DNA of 64,000 nucleotides from Ceratobasidium sp. AG-K (Eukaryota; Basidiomycota; Agaricomycetes; Cantharellales; Ceratobasidiaceae). Location: the NCBI GenBank assembly GCA_037039685.1, contig JAWNGF010000008.1:310001-374000 (forward strand), written 5' to 3'. Below are positions 43,446 through 56,274 of this stretch, in pieces. The notes under the pieces were generated by a model. It was given only the letters and a program-made list of their open reading frames with translations. It was not told the DNA's origin and searched no databases. The position numbers were made by a program, and so were the translations under genes. The stretch's first letter is position 1; every line of letters begins with the position of its first letter.

Positions 43446-44232
43446 TTACATAGCATGTGGGACCTGAGGAACCGCTTGGGTTGATGGTTTTCTCGAACGT
43501 GAGCCATGCACTGACGGCGGTCGCGACTGCCCTCGTAGAGATTCTCGCCTTGAACCGGGCCCTCCCTCTCTTGCCGCTGCCGATTCCCGCCGGTCCCGCC
43601 CCGATTGTGTGGTTCTTTGAGACGCCGCCGATCCCACTCTGGGTCGATTCGGTCTCTGAGACGACTGAGATCCTGTCCTGGATCTGGACGGGGGTGGAGT
43701 CACTCGCAATGGGGTAACTGGTTTCGCCGTGGGAGGTGGGAGACCAGGACCATCCTCGTGAGGTTTGGTGTCCACAGCCACTTTTCCCTTTTGCTGATCA
43801 CGGTGAGTAATTCCTCGTTATGACCGGAACGATAGCAGCAACTCACATCGGCGCCACCACCACCGCAGCAACCTCCTCCTCTGATTCTTTCCGGCTCGCG
43901 TTGTTGTTCCATCGCCGCAACAAGCATCTCAGCGTGACGGACCGGCTGGGTCGAATGGATCCGTGGTTTCCCATGCTCCCAGCCATCCGTTGGCGAGATC
44001 GCTGACGCGTTTTCGAAGGTCTCAATTGGCCATACAAAATGGAAAGGATTCAACTATGGGTAGAACCCCTAGTCAGCAGCAGAATTGAGAGAACAATGAA
44101 TATTATAGAGCTCACTGCACATGACCCGAGTGCTTGCCTTCCTCGCGACCGTTCCGCTCGATCCTGATTTATGGCTTTCGAACTACCTGCTTCCACCTTC
44201 ATATTGTTTAAAAGGACTTGTTGAATGTTCAA
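43446..44232 (-). CDS. hypothetical protein with Gly/Cys cluster and Ser/Arg/Pro-rich tail
   Basis: Three exons can be read on minus: from about 44232 to 44107 (..MKVEAGSSKAINQDRAERSRGRQ), from 44046 (after CCCATAG) to about 43848 (FHFVWPIETFENASAIS.., MLVAAMEQQREPERI, then GGGCCGGGGAD), and from about 43787 to 43446 (GKVAVDTKPHEDGPGLPPP.., RSRTGSQSSQRPNRPR). Donor and acceptor signals fit (GTGAGC, GTGAGT). The tail is disordered and basic. Layout and composition recall 38801-39806. Function unknown. Confidence 0.45.
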
Positions 44233-44937
44233 GTCGAAAGCCGCGGACGAGGGGAGTGGTGGGGTTTACCCGCCCCGGCGTAGAAGCGAAACATGTGGAC
44301 ACGGAGCCAAAATGCCGTTGGTTAGTTCGTGAACCCTTGATGAAATAGCTAGTACCTATATAAGCAACAAAGAATATGTCACATGATGTTTCCTTTCTGG
44401 CAACCTCAAAGGCGAATTCCACCTTTTCCGCGGCGGGTAGACAAAGCTCTGCTGGGCTAACGAGCTTATTTTCCTCGAAAAATATCTTCTTTCATCTCAA
44501 TCCCCCCCAAGCGGGCTCCATAAAGCCCGCCTTCTTTGGATGATCCGGTAAACGGTAGATATCAATGCTCATGCAGTACGTTATGAATCACAACACTCGA
44601 GCAAAAGCATTGAAGGCAGCCATACGGGGGAGGAATAGATCAATTCGTATCGCTGTGGTATTAAAGGTCTGTTCCCATTCTAAGCAATAGGTGGTTCATA
44701 ACATTTGGACCACACTTGTCCGACCCAGGCATCTTCGAAACCCAAGTTTACAAATTCATCATCCGAACTCCACAGAAGCGATCCGAATGACGACTCCTTG
44801 ATATTCCGGCGGGAATCGACTGGGATCCAGATTAATAGGCGGGATTCAGTGTGTTTGCTCACTACCCACCCATCCGCCCTCATTTTCCATGTAACTCGAT
44901 GGCGGCTGGGTTTCTAAGATTTAATTTAGGAACCAAT
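44233..44937. other. intergenic, no feature seen
   Basis: Lies between the hypothetical gene on the left and the 3' end of the NACHT-WD40 gene. No supported coding region. Confidence 0.5.
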
Positions 44938-47900
44938 CTATACACGAGGATTGCGGAACAAAATCTCGGTGCTCACCATGGTTTGTTCATTGATCGGATC
45001 CCATATACGCAGAGTCTTGTCCATAGAGCCGGAAGCGACAAGGGACCCAGTAGGAGAGAACATAACTGATGTGACTTTGCCAGTGTGCCCTTTGAGTGAC
45101 TCGCCCAGTTTCCGTCCTGTTTGTGTGTTCCAAACGCGCACCGTCTTGTCAGACGAACCAGAGACAATTAAAGTCCCATTAGGAGATAACGCCACCGATG
45201 TAACCGCATCAGTATGTCCCTGAAGTGGACCAAGCACTACCTGCCCTGTTTCAGCATCCCATACACGAATAGTTTTGTCAGTGGAGCCGGATACAATGCG
45301 GTTGCCTTCGGGAGAAAATACAACCGATGTGATCGACCCGTTATGTCCTTGCAATGGACCCAGCACCTTCACTCCCGCTTTGGCGTCCCACACAATTATA
45401 GTCTTGTCATCAGAGCCAGAGACAATACGGGTGCTATCTGGCGAGAATGCCACCGACTTAACTGGCCAAGCATGCCCTTTGAGAGGGCAAAGGGTTATAC
45501 GCCCCGTTGATGCGTCCCAGATGCGTATAGTCTCGTCGTTAGAGCTGGAGACAATACGAATGCCATCGGGTGAGAAAGCAACCGAGCCGACCGACTGAGT
45601 GTGTCCCTTGAGCGGGCCAAGGGACATTAGTCCCGTTTGCGTGTCCCAAACGCGGATAGTCATGTCATTGGAGCTGGAGGCGATGCGTGCACCATCAGGA
45701 GAGAACGCAATCGTTGTGATTGTCCCAGTGTGTCCTTTTAATGGTCCAAGTACTGTTTGTCCTGTTTGCGTATCCCATAACCATATAAATTTATCAAACG
45801 AACCAGAAGCAACGCGAGTGCCGTCGGGTGAGAAGAAAACCGATGTTATTGATTCGTGTTGTATTTTGATTGGTTTAAGCAGCTTTTGCCCCGTTTTTGC
45901 ATTCCATATACAGACTGTTTTGTCATAAGATGCTGACGCAATCCGAGTACCGTCAGGCGAGTACGCAACGGATGAAATGAGACCGTTGTGCGCTTCGAGT
46001 GGACCGAGTACAATATGACCATCGCGTGCATCCCACACGAGTACGGTCTTATCCTCGGAGCCAGAGACGATGCTAGTGCCATCGGGGGAGAATCCGATCG
46101 ATGTGATCCAATCGGCATGTCCCTTATGAGGCTCAAGGATAGGCTTTCCTGTTTGTGCATCGTATACACATATACAGTCGCGGAAAATAGCCCCAGCGAA
46201 GGCAATAAGACTACCATCGGGCGAGAATAAAACCGAGGGAGCACATCCTTTAAGTGGGCCGACCACCGTCTGTCCTGTTTTGACATCCCATATCCGTATG
46301 GTATCCTCGCGACACCCAGAGACGATACGGGTACTATCGGGTGAGAATGATACCGATTTAACCCAGTGACTATGCCCTTTGAGCGGGCCGAGTGCCAGTC
46401 GTCCCGTTTGTGCATCCCACACCCGTAATGTGTGGTCCCGAGAGCCCGAAACAAAGTAGGAGCCATTGGCTGAGAATGCAACTGACGAAACCGCGGCAGT
46501 GTGACCTTCAAGTGGTCCGAGTACCATTTGTCCGCTATGGGTATCCCACATGTATAGATTTGAATTTGTGGTGCCTGAGAGAATACGGGTGCCATTCGGG
46601 GAGAACGCAGCAGATAGCGAAAATATATCACTTTGCCCAAGTGGTTCCCGCACAAGCTGGCCAGAATACGAGTCGTGGAGCTTTAACTTTCCTCCAATAA
46701 TCAATGCTATCCAGGCGCCGTCTAGCGACCATACTGCCGAATACACAAGATCGTCCGTCGGCCATATACTTAACAGTGCGAATTGACGATTTTCTATGCA
46801 TCTGCCCCAAGCCGCTGGTCGCCGCATGCGCGACGCATAGTGCCTGCCAATGCGGGTGGAGCGCGGCCAGAAAGGTAACATAGAGACATATATGTGACTC
46901 GTGCTCCTTGAAACCGGGTTGAGTGTAAATGCTGCTACGAATCGCCAGGCATCTTCTGTGAGTTGGATGAGCTGCTCAGAACAAGCTTGCCGCTATGATC
47001 TAGTCAGTGCACGTCAATCTTTCAATCGGTTTGCCCACGGTTACCTTGCACCACTGCTCGATCCGTTGCATCATTCCCAGCCCTACACTCATGCACTTCT
47101 TGAGGTTCATGACTTCCATCCAAAGCAACAATCTCACAGAGAGAAAATCATCAAGTAGGTCGATCGTATCGCGCGACCCTCTAGCAAATTCGATGTGTCC
47201 CATCCAGTGCCTACAGGCGTATAACAACTCGGGCGAGATGGCCTTTGTGGTGCGTGTATCCATATTTGGTACTTTGTCATCTGGAACGTACGAGGACTCT
47301 AGCCCACAAATGTTAAATTGTGGCCTGGTATTGCTAATACAACTGAAACAACATCGAACAAGAGTTTTATGTTGTGCTTCTGGGTCGCAATAGTTGGCAT
47401 TAGAGCGTTTGGGATCGAACATATAGTCGGGGAAAGACGCGTGTAGAGTTGCCACCAGTTCGCTTGACTCAACAATGTGTAACACAGACCACAATGGTTG
47501 CAGCGCTGCGTGTACTCGCTCAGCATCATCCAAAGAAAGCAACCCAGAGAGTGCGTTGATAGTAAGCGGCTCTTGAGCACATAGAATTGTGAAAAGGACT
47601 AGCTTTCGATCGTCCTTGTCTTCCTCATCAAGATTAGGGTCGTTCAGTGCCGCATCCACTATCAAAGTGTATAGTGTGTCAATATCCTTATACGGGTTGT
47701 TTCCACTCGCAGCCAATACGTCCAGGATATTTTTCAGTCGCTTGCGAGGATTTTGAGTAAAGTTGTTGTAGCCGATATACCGGGCTACCGTCGCCGCATA
47801 TATGAACAGGATCCCTGCGCGGCGTACGAGTGCCATTATATCTTCATTAGAAGGTTTGATGGGTCTCAGAGCGTCGCGGAGGTAGGTCTCGATGTCGGTT

Positions 47901-49426
47901 TGCACCGTGCCTTTGTCAAGCTCGTGAAGTATGAGTCGTGAAATTGCCCGATTATCCCCTTGCTTCTTGACCTGTTCTCGTATCTCGGGTTCCGGTCGGC
48001 TCGCAATTAGGAATTTTATTGGCAGATGTGTCGTTTTAGTCAGTAGGACCTCAATAATGTGGCCGGTGCTCTGTTTATCATCGCATTCGTCGAGCGCATC
48101 AATTACCACCACCAGAGTCTCCGGAAGGGTATCAAGCGCGTCGGTCAGCGGCCTCATGATAAGCATCTCGAATTGGATAGAAAGCAGTTGGGTGTGAGCA
48201 TTTCGTTCTTTCTCCAATACTCGGGCGAGTGCACATCGAAACGGGCGGGAGAATTCCGCAAGCTGGTATGCGATCGATGGCACTATCTGGTTGACGTCGC
48301 GACATTCGGGGAGGAGGCGAGAGCAGAAGAAGCTCGCGCCAAGGTTACAAGCTATCCTAAGTTCATCGCATAAGCTGTATGCGATTGTTGTTTTGCCGGT
48401 GCCGGCCATGCCGTTTATCCAATATACTGGGCCTGCAGCCGGATCGTAGACCCAAGCATGCATCTGCGCGAGCACATCAATACGTGTTCCAGGAGTGCAT
48501 GCGCCTCTCCTGAGTTCTGTAGCTTGTCTTGAGTTGTAGCGAGCCGAAAATGAAGGGTTAAGACGGTCCAGTCGGGCATCCTGTAGTAGTGATTCATGAA
48601 GCGCTCCAACGATCCGAGTTCTACACCTACTGTAGTCCGTTCATCGACGATTCTCCAAATCGAAATATTCGCATTGAGCTGGGACATACTTAGAATTCTC
48701 TGCTGGCTGGGAAGCACTGACTTACCACGAGACGTTGTAGATGGCCTCGAATCCGGCGATAGCACGCCAAAACTGCTTCTGAATCTTCCCGCGCCTGAAG
48801 ATACTTTTGCATTCTGTTGCGTGCTTGTTTATTTTTGATATTGTTGAGTTCTTTCAAAATCGATCTTTTTTGTGCCATAGTCGGTTGCGTGATTACAAGA
48901 ACCAAGCTAAATTACTCACTTGCATAAACTTTCTATGCTGAGAGTGATTGTTTGTGGCATATATTCACCAAAATGCTGTTGGAGATCTTGAAAAAGGCCC
49001 TCAAGCTCGAGTTGTAGGTTATTGAACTCGTCACTACCACTGGCTACTTTCTGCTCGAGTATCCATTCAATTACCGAACCCCAGGTAAAATCTCCCACTA
49101 ACTTCGTATATTTCAGTGCACCCCATAATTTCCTGTGCCACCGATTTAAGTGGCGATAAAGATCCCGTACTTTGCTCAAAAAGCCTGGAAAAAGCTTTGA
49201 GCCGTGGCCAGCCACCCTCGCATGGGGCAGCCTGAGTAGAAGATTGAGCGAGAATCGCAGTCGAATTACATATCGTCGAAGAGCCCGTAGGTGGGGTGGG
49301 CTGCTTGGGTGTGGGATTCGTACTGGGCTCCTGTCGGGATTCCGCGTCGACGGAAGCAGGCGGTAAAGTACTGGAGCCCGAAGGGGCCGGCTGCAAAGGC
49401 TTTCTCCCCTTGCGACGGGCAGGCAT
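44938..49426 (-). CDS. NACHT-WD40 STAND receptor (NLR-like)
   Basis: Six exons (49426-49103, 49050-48920, 48864-48726, 48678-48631, 48580-47045, 46992-44938) join to 1410 residues without a stop. The N-terminal 210 residues hold a basic Ser/Pro-rich leader, then a helical region (LKAFSRLFEQSTGSLSPLKS.., IEELNN-type) of the kind found in Agaricomycete NLRs. The NACHT NTPase has a P-loop GMAGTGKTT at about 271-279 and Walker B LVVVIDALDE at about 370-379. The C-terminus has about 14 WD40 repeats (first one degenerate), enough for two seven-bladed propellers. Such fungal proteins are signal-sensing ATPases linked to non-self recognition and heterokaryon incompatibility; the effector here is not identified. 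The repeats are strikingly alike (FSPDGTRIVSGS, KTIRVWDAxTG), as in fast-evolving NLRs. Confidence 0.85.
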
Positions 49427-49776
49427 CAGTGAGAGGTGATGATGGTTGGGAGCAAGTTCAGGCTGAGATACGATCAGCGGAGCGACGGGCGCTCGGCGAT
49501 TTGATCTTAGCTCATGGGGATGGATAAGGATGTCCCATAATAGGGTGGTATGGAGAGTCATCACGCATGATAGTGATTTCAGCCGGGGCCATACCGGTGC
49601 TTCCGCTCGTAGTACGTTTTGATTATTCCATTGATGATTAGTGCTCGAGCATTAATGACTTGGTCGTCGTAGATAAAGCATCGTTGCTCTTGTTGGAAAT
49701 TCACACTGACTGATCGAGAATCACATGCACGTGACCAGGGGAAATTTCCGCCATATTTCTCATCTCATCCGCTACC
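49427..49776. promoter_or_regulatory. shared promoter region between NLR and UTP11
   Basis: 350 bp between divergent start codons. Both genes must be driven from here. No specific element is identified beyond a pyrimidine-rich stretch before UTP11. Confidence 0.5.
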
Positions 49777-50943
49777 ATGCCTCTCCGCAACTCGCTCCAT
49801 CGACGCTCACACAAAGAGCGTTCCCAGCTTTCACACCGCTCTAAACTCGGCCTCCTCGAGAAACACAAAGACTATGTCCTCCGCGCACGCGACTACCGTT
49901 CTAAACGGGACCGAATTCGGACACTCAAGCTCAAAGCCGAGACGAGAAACCGAGATGAGTTCTACTTTGGAATGAGCGGGAAGAAGACGCAGCGTGGGGT
50001 GGAGTATAGACAACGGGGAGAGGGGGCATTACCGGAGGATATGGTCAAGGTGTTGAAGACTCAGGATGAGGGCTATCTGAGGACGGTTCGGAAGAAGGGC
50101 CAAAAGGTGAGTGGGTGCTCAAGATATATAGCACGCAGTTAAATTTTAGGCAGAGGATAGACGCTATCAAAGCTGAGCTAACGTCGATGGTGGACTTGGT
50201 ACCCCAACCGGAGGATTTGGACGACCTTGACGAAGACGTTCTGGAGACGTTGCGTGAGGCCGGCGTTCTACCTTCTCCCACTGGACGTGCGCGAAAAGGC
50301 AAACAAAAGGCGGTTGCGCTAAATCCGAGGCACATTGTATTTGTTGACGATGAAGCTGCCGGTACGACCGAGTGTATTTCGTTCGACTAGCCTATCAAAT
50401 TGACCCAATCGTTGTTCGCAGCAAAAAATTATACTGGTCCCTCGGGGAGCACTCAATCCCGATCAGCCGACAGCGATGGGTGGATTTCGGACGAGGATGG
50501 CGAAGATGGTGGATCTGACATGGTTGAGGATGAAGACGAAGGGGATGAAGACGACGGCTCGGACAAGTACGCAGCACAGCGGGCACAAAAACAGGAGATA
50601 AAACGACAGGCCCAGGCAAAAGTATGTTCGTAAAATACCATTGCGTCGGCATTTCTTACATAGGTTGATTTAGAAACATCGCCTGTCCCTACTCCAAGAG
50701 CTCTCTGCTCGCCTCAAACGTGAAACGGCCCTCCGGCACGCTCTCCGCGAACTCGAAATGCAGAAACTTCTCATGGCGCCCGGTGCGCGAGCTAAAATTC
50801 GTGGTCCAGAACGAACCCAGGACGACGATGACGATGACGATGGCGGTAGCAAGAAGAAGCACGGAGAAGTCAAGTTTGCGAAGCAAGGCGACGTGGATTA
50901 TGCACCTAGGGTTTACAAGTGGCGATCGGAGCGCAAACGATGA
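49777..50943 (+). CDS. UTP11: U3 snoRNA-associated protein 11 (Utp11)
   Basis: Utp11 is part of the small-subunit processome that matures 18S rRNA in the nucleolus. Four exons (49777-50106, 50154-50361, 50422-50621, 50674-50943) join to 335 residues. The N-terminus has the family signature (RRSHKERSQLSHRSKLGLLEKHKDYVLRA, read here as two parts; then NRDEFYFGM and VKVLKTQDEGYL). The C-terminus has the usual arginine- and lysine-rich ending (YKWRSERKR). A long acidic Asp/Glu stretch (about 190-240) lies between. The protein is longer than the roughly 250 residues of yeast and human forms because of this acidic segment. The start codon at 49777 is the first in frame and gives the expected N-terminus. 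Confidence 0.9.
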
Positions 50944-52072
50944 GCATGTATGTGTATGTCACAATCTTATGTATACTATCTATTGAGCACGCTGGAGGCG
51001 CTTGGTCATAACGAGCAGCGGAATTTTCATTTGTGGTTAAGGAGAACAATGCAAGGCAATTATCTATCCGAATTTTCTATTTCCCTTGACTTTCTCGTCC
51101 CCAACAGTTGGACAGCGACCGCTGGCAGTGAGCGGGCGATTACTAGATGAGCATCGGGTTGTAATCGTCAACCATGGCTGTCGTGGTCGCTCCCTTATAT
51201 GCAAATCCGATTGTGCCGCCCAATGGTCGTTCCCTGGATCGAGACTTTCCTACCTTGGCTCTCCTATGAGCAGCTTCTTGGACTCGTCAAACTTTTTCAG
51301 GCAGTGGGAATCGTCAGGTGCGTCTCAACCCGATATAATGGCGTTTATTGTGTCCTGCCACATATCTGTAATTGTGTGCTTAACCAGAATTCCTTTAAAT
51401 TTCCTGAGATTCGCATTTTTCGAGGGTTCGCCGCTGGGCTGATTGAGATGCCATTTTGCAGATCATTGAATCTGCGGTCTTTGGGCCGGTTAGGATCACT
51501 CTGAGTGACGAGTTCGGTATTCGAGATGGCGGTGGTGGGTTCATGTATTAGGGGGTACAGGGTTAACGAGAAGTGGTTATTTGCGACCTTTCACCATGCA
51601 CGTGGATCGGCATATTGTGTAGTTCTGCGGCTTGGCGCGCATGGCCGCAAGTCCCGATAACCCCTTGGAGGAATGCGTGCCTGGGATCTTGGGATCAAAG
51701 TGGAGCAAAATGCCGAAGCGGACCCATCGGGCGCCAACTCGAGCAAAACCTAGTTGCTCTTCAAAGACTCAAACGAATGGCAGGGAGGTCATTTATTGAT
51801 ATATTCCTACATCTGGACTGCACAGACACGCCCTGCAAGCACACCCAACGCGCGATCCAAAAGAAGGCTGGCGCAAAGTGGCACGTGGCCTAAATGAGAT
51901 CGAAGAGCCCCACGCGAGCACAGCCACGAGAGGAACCCTTTCCGAGGTGGTGTGGGAGAAACGCCCCACCCGATTCGACAGCTCACACGGACAAAAATAT
52001 ACTGCTCTGGGAGTGGAGTCGACAACGATAATCCTGGGGGTTCTCGCAGACGAGGACCAGCTCCTGTCGACG
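50944..52072. other. intergenic, UTP11 downstream and F-box gene upstream region
   Basis: No gene supported. The frame of the F-box protein is open back to 51878 without an ATG, so its true start could be further upstream if an unseen exon exists. Confidence 0.45.
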
Positions 52073-55000
52073 ATGATCACCTCCGCGAGCACGACTTCTG
52101 CGTCGCCTTCTGGACTGGACGTGCCGATAAACTTGGCGGTAGATTTTGCTGATGAACTCGAGTTTGAGCTCGGGCTGTCCCCTCCCCACGTCTCGTCGAT
52201 GCAGTCTCCTCAGCCCTCGGCGGTACACATGTCGCCCACGCCTAGCCAGACGTCGGGCCAATTGACGAGCGTAGCGCCCACTTCGCCGGCGAGCACGGGC
52301 TACCTGACCTCCCCGCCCACCTCTCCGATCCCGACCTCCTTTCCACCCGATACCCACCCCGACTCGGATTCCGAGCCCGAACGATCCAAGCGCCCATCCT
52401 CGCCGCTTCCGTCGTCGTACAAGGGCAAGTCGCGAGCGATTCCTACTCCCACCCACGTACACGTGCTGCGCGACTTAGACGCCGGCATACACGAGTTTCG
52501 CACTCCACCCGACACGAGCTTCGGCACTCCATCCGGGTCGGGTCCCTCGTCTTCGAGACAGCATCGCATGCTAGAACCGCCTCGAAACCTGCCCTCGATC
52601 ATGCCACTCGCCGATTCCGAAGCTGACGGCGACTCTGATCCTACTCCCCGCCCGTCCCGACTAAGGCCCCGCTCCCGCGCCGTATCGGGTCTCTCGTTTA
52701 GCTCGATCAAGGACGCTGTCAATCGTCGGCGCCAATCCGGCTCGGGGTCCAGCTCGCCCGTGCCTGGTTTGGCGCGCAAGTTGAGCTTGAAAGGGCTTGG
52801 GGCGCTTGTTAGGCGCAAGGCATCGCGCTCGAGGTCCGGGTTGAATTCTGGCGTGGCGAGCGGGACGAGCACGCCTGCGTCGGCGTTTATGACCCCATCG
52901 AGCACGATCGTCCGGCGTCCGGGAAATGCGAGACTCCCCGGATCAAGTCCTTGGCTGGGTCCGAATACACCAGTCGATACGCCCGGTCCCAAGGAGGAAG
53001 TCGTCCGTCCGGTCCTGGGTCGAGCCGATACCGCGCCCGGCGACTATTTCGGGTTCACGTTTGGGTTTGAAGAGGACGAGGACAAGGCCGAGGAGCCGAG
53101 TTGTGAAGATTCCTCGGACGTGTTGGTGCGCGTTTTTTGATTTAGGACTGGAGCCAGAGATGATTGATTTGCGCCTAGCTTGAAGCAAAGGTACAGCCAG
53201 CTGGTGGATTCCAAGCTCTTCCACGCGAGTTGCATGTCTTGGTTTTGATTCATCTGGCGAGGTCCTATGTCGAAGACTTTGAGCGAGAAATCAAGAACGG
53301 AACCTGGAGCGCCGGCCGAGCTGGGAACGAGCTCAACAAGTGGGTCGGCGAGGCAGCCGGGTTGAGAGCCATTGCAGGTACAGCACGGGTAAGTCGAGAT
53401 GAAAAATAGAATTTGCAAGGTTTATATGGGTTTGTTTGTGTTTCGGCGCTAGGTCTCTCGAACTTGGCACGCAGTCGCCCACGACGGTTCGTTTTGGTCC
53501 AAGATTCGATATGCCTCGCTCGTCCCTCCTCGAGTCGGAATTCCGGTCCATACCAACTGGGTCCCGTCTTCTGTTCGGGCCCAGGTCAAGGACGTTCCGG
53601 GTCGGGCTCAGCTGGAGGCCCAAGACGAACGAATGATGCGACTGCTCCAGGCCGCGGGACCTTGCTTGACCGAACTCGATTTACGTGGATTTGCACGAAT
53701 TACTCCGCGACATGTCGAGCGTCTAGCCCGTTGGATTAGTTCTCCAACCACCGTGGTCGTGAAACCAGACGTCCCGATGGTACAATCCCTACTCTCACTC
53801 ACCCGCTACGATATCCTACCCACCCTTCCACCCAATACAACCAACCTAACCCGACTCATCCTTACCTCGTGCATGCAAATCACCTCTTCTCCCCTCCACG
53901 CCCTCCTCTCGGCCAGCCCTCTGCTCACACACCTCGAGCTCCGCGCACTACCAGCCGTAACCGACGAAACCTGCTCCATCCTCTCCACCACCTGCCGCGC
54001 ACTCACCTACCTCGACATTTCCCGCTGCCAGAACCTCGGCCCCGAAGCCATCGCACACATTTGCGGCGTCGCCCGTCCATACATCCCCAACACTGGGCTC
54101 CTCAAACTCAAGACGCTCCATATCGCAGGGTACGCCTATGTGGACACCATTTCCCTCAAGCGCTTGGGCAAATCCCTCGGACACATGCTCGAAACGCTCG
54201 ATTTGGCCGGGTCGTGGGGCGTATGGGACGAGTCCATCGCGGCGTACGTCGAGATTCAACCGACCGCTTCGCAAATCGAACGTGCCAAGGTGCTTCAAAT
54301 CGAACGATGGGCTCGAGCTCGGCGTGGGGATGTCGAGCTTGTGCAGGACCAGGCTGAGTTTGTAACTCTGACGGCGCGCGAGGCGGGGCTGGACCCTACG
54401 TTGACTGGACCGTTTTATCGAAGGTTGACGGCGTTGAGGCATTTGAACCTTAGCGGATGTCGGAGGTTGACGGATGGGGGGTTGGGCGCTCTCGCGCATG
54501 GTGTGCCGAATTTGGAGATTCTCGAGGTTGCTGGGATCGCCGGGGTCGCCCAGCTAGGGTTGGTCAGGCTTTTGAGGACGACGCCAGGAATTAGAAGACT
54601 AGATCTAGAAGAGACGGGTGTGGGTGATGAGGTGCTGGACGCCCTTACCCCACCTATGCAAGATGAGGAGCCGCCGGAAGAAACCGAGGAAGAAGAGTCG
54701 ATCCAGATTGCCATGCGCGCCGATTCGTCACATCCCGGACACGCGCTTACCCATTTGCTCCTCTCGCATTGTGCCAACCCCCAACTTACCTCTCCCGCGC
54801 TCGCTCAACTCGTCCGGGCGTGTCCGAAACTCCAAGTCCTGGCGGTCGACGGAACTCAAGTCGACGACCGCGTCGTGCGGTTTTTCGTCTGCGCAGCCAA
54901 AGCCCGGTCCATTACCGGAGCGGAAATCGCAGCGACCGACACGCGGCACGTCGCACGTTCTGGCCTACCACCCATCAGTTCCGTCCGACCTCGACGCGGG

Positions 55001-55258
55001 ACGCGAGACTGGGCCGCGCGGGGGATGGGGTACGTCGATGCGCGGGACGGGGCGACTGAAGGCGACGAGTGCGATGAGAGTCGGGTGGTATTAAAGTCGT
55101 ATTGGAGTTGGCAGGCAGTGGATGGGGTGCTTGATCGGCGTCGGGCTGGTACACTCAGTCGGAGGAATACCGAGGGTGGGATGGGTGCGAGTGGGATTCG
55201 GGCTGGACCGCGGTGGAGGCCGAGGCAGGATGATCGGGCGGGGTGTGTGATCATGTGA
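52073..55258 (+). CDS. F-box and leucine-rich-repeat protein with C-terminal CaaX box
   Basis: Likely substrate-recognition subunit of an SCF ubiquitin ligase. Exons 52073-53125, 53179-53388 and 53453-55258 join in phase to 1022 residues. Residues 1-350 are Ser/Pro-rich and disordered. The F-box lies at about 365-450 (LPRELHVLVLIHLARSY .. VSRTWHAVAHDGSFW) and is split by an intron. Leucine-rich repeats of the cysteine-containing type follow (LTELDLRGFARITPRHV, LTYLDISRCQNLGPEAI, LRHLNLSGCRRLTDGGL), with a long acidic insert near 54660-54700. The protein ends CVIM, a CaaX prenylation motif, so it may be membrane-bound. Human FBXL2 has the same F-box, LRR, CaaX order. The ATG at 52073 is the first in this frame. 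Confidence 0.85.
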
Positions 55259-56274
55259 GGACCGTTGGTTAGATGTGGAGCGTTGACTCTGGGGATTTTG
55301 TATGTTTATGATGTATGTGTGATTCGTGGTATGCGCAGGCGTTTGTTTGTAGAGTGGTTTGGTTATGATTTTTACGAATTGATTGTAGTTTTACAAAGTG
55401 CATTTCTTGGAAAGGTTTCTCTCGCCAATTGACTCGATATGGGGTCCAATCAAAGAATGATCACATTGAAGTCATATGTTGTTGTATTGGGATATGCAAA
55501 GGCGCAAGAGGGAATACGTACGCGCGCTTGAAACCCCATCTCAATGACTAAACGATCGTAGAGGACTATCTCGTGTAACTCGGTGCTATTGGAGAGGGCT
55601 GAATGACTTGAGGGCATGTCTGACGTCGCTAACTAGTTGAATTGGGGGCAGCTTCGCCCCCGACGCTTGTACGGTGGTGCATACATTCTATCCGCTGACG
55701 AGGTAGAGCAGGATGCAAAGTACACGCATACAGGCCGAAATGTGAATGCATGTATGGGAAAAGTGATGCTATGTAGAAAAGGGTGAGGATTGAGGTCCAA
55801 CGACAGAGTGAAGAGAACGCCGATTGCCTCGTTGCTCTGAAGGGGCGGGGGCGGGAAGTCCGGAGGGTAGGGGTAGAGAATCAGCGCCGAGACGCTGAAA
55901 CACACGGGAGCTCACGAGTTGAGCGCCCGAAGAATCGTAAAAGGAAAATTTAAACGGCGGAATATTTGAGCGAGACACTTGCTATTCGCCCCTTTGACTC
56001 CGAGGCATGCATCGATCGCGTAACGCCAATATTTTTGAAAATAAAAACGCCATATTGATTACAAGGGCGCATGAACCAATCACTAAGAGACAAAACTAAT
56101 ACAGGCTATGCGAAGGCACCAGATGGGACAACGTGACAAAGGTGAGTAAACACGGGATACCAACTACCGTACATGGACCAAGTGCCAAAAGCGCTGCCCG
56201 CACGTTGTGAACCCAACATTCATGGTCAGAGCGCTATGCATATATTACACAATACGCTCGCAACCACCGCTCGT
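55259..56274. other. intergenic between convergent genes, no feature seen
   Basis: About 1 kb. Open frames such as 55633-55905 (minus) are unsupported. Confidence 0.5.

Noticed and set aside
52300..52992. Minus-strand ORF opposite the F-box gene
   Set aside because: Antisense shadow of the Ser/Pro-rich N-terminus; it lacks family resemblance and context.
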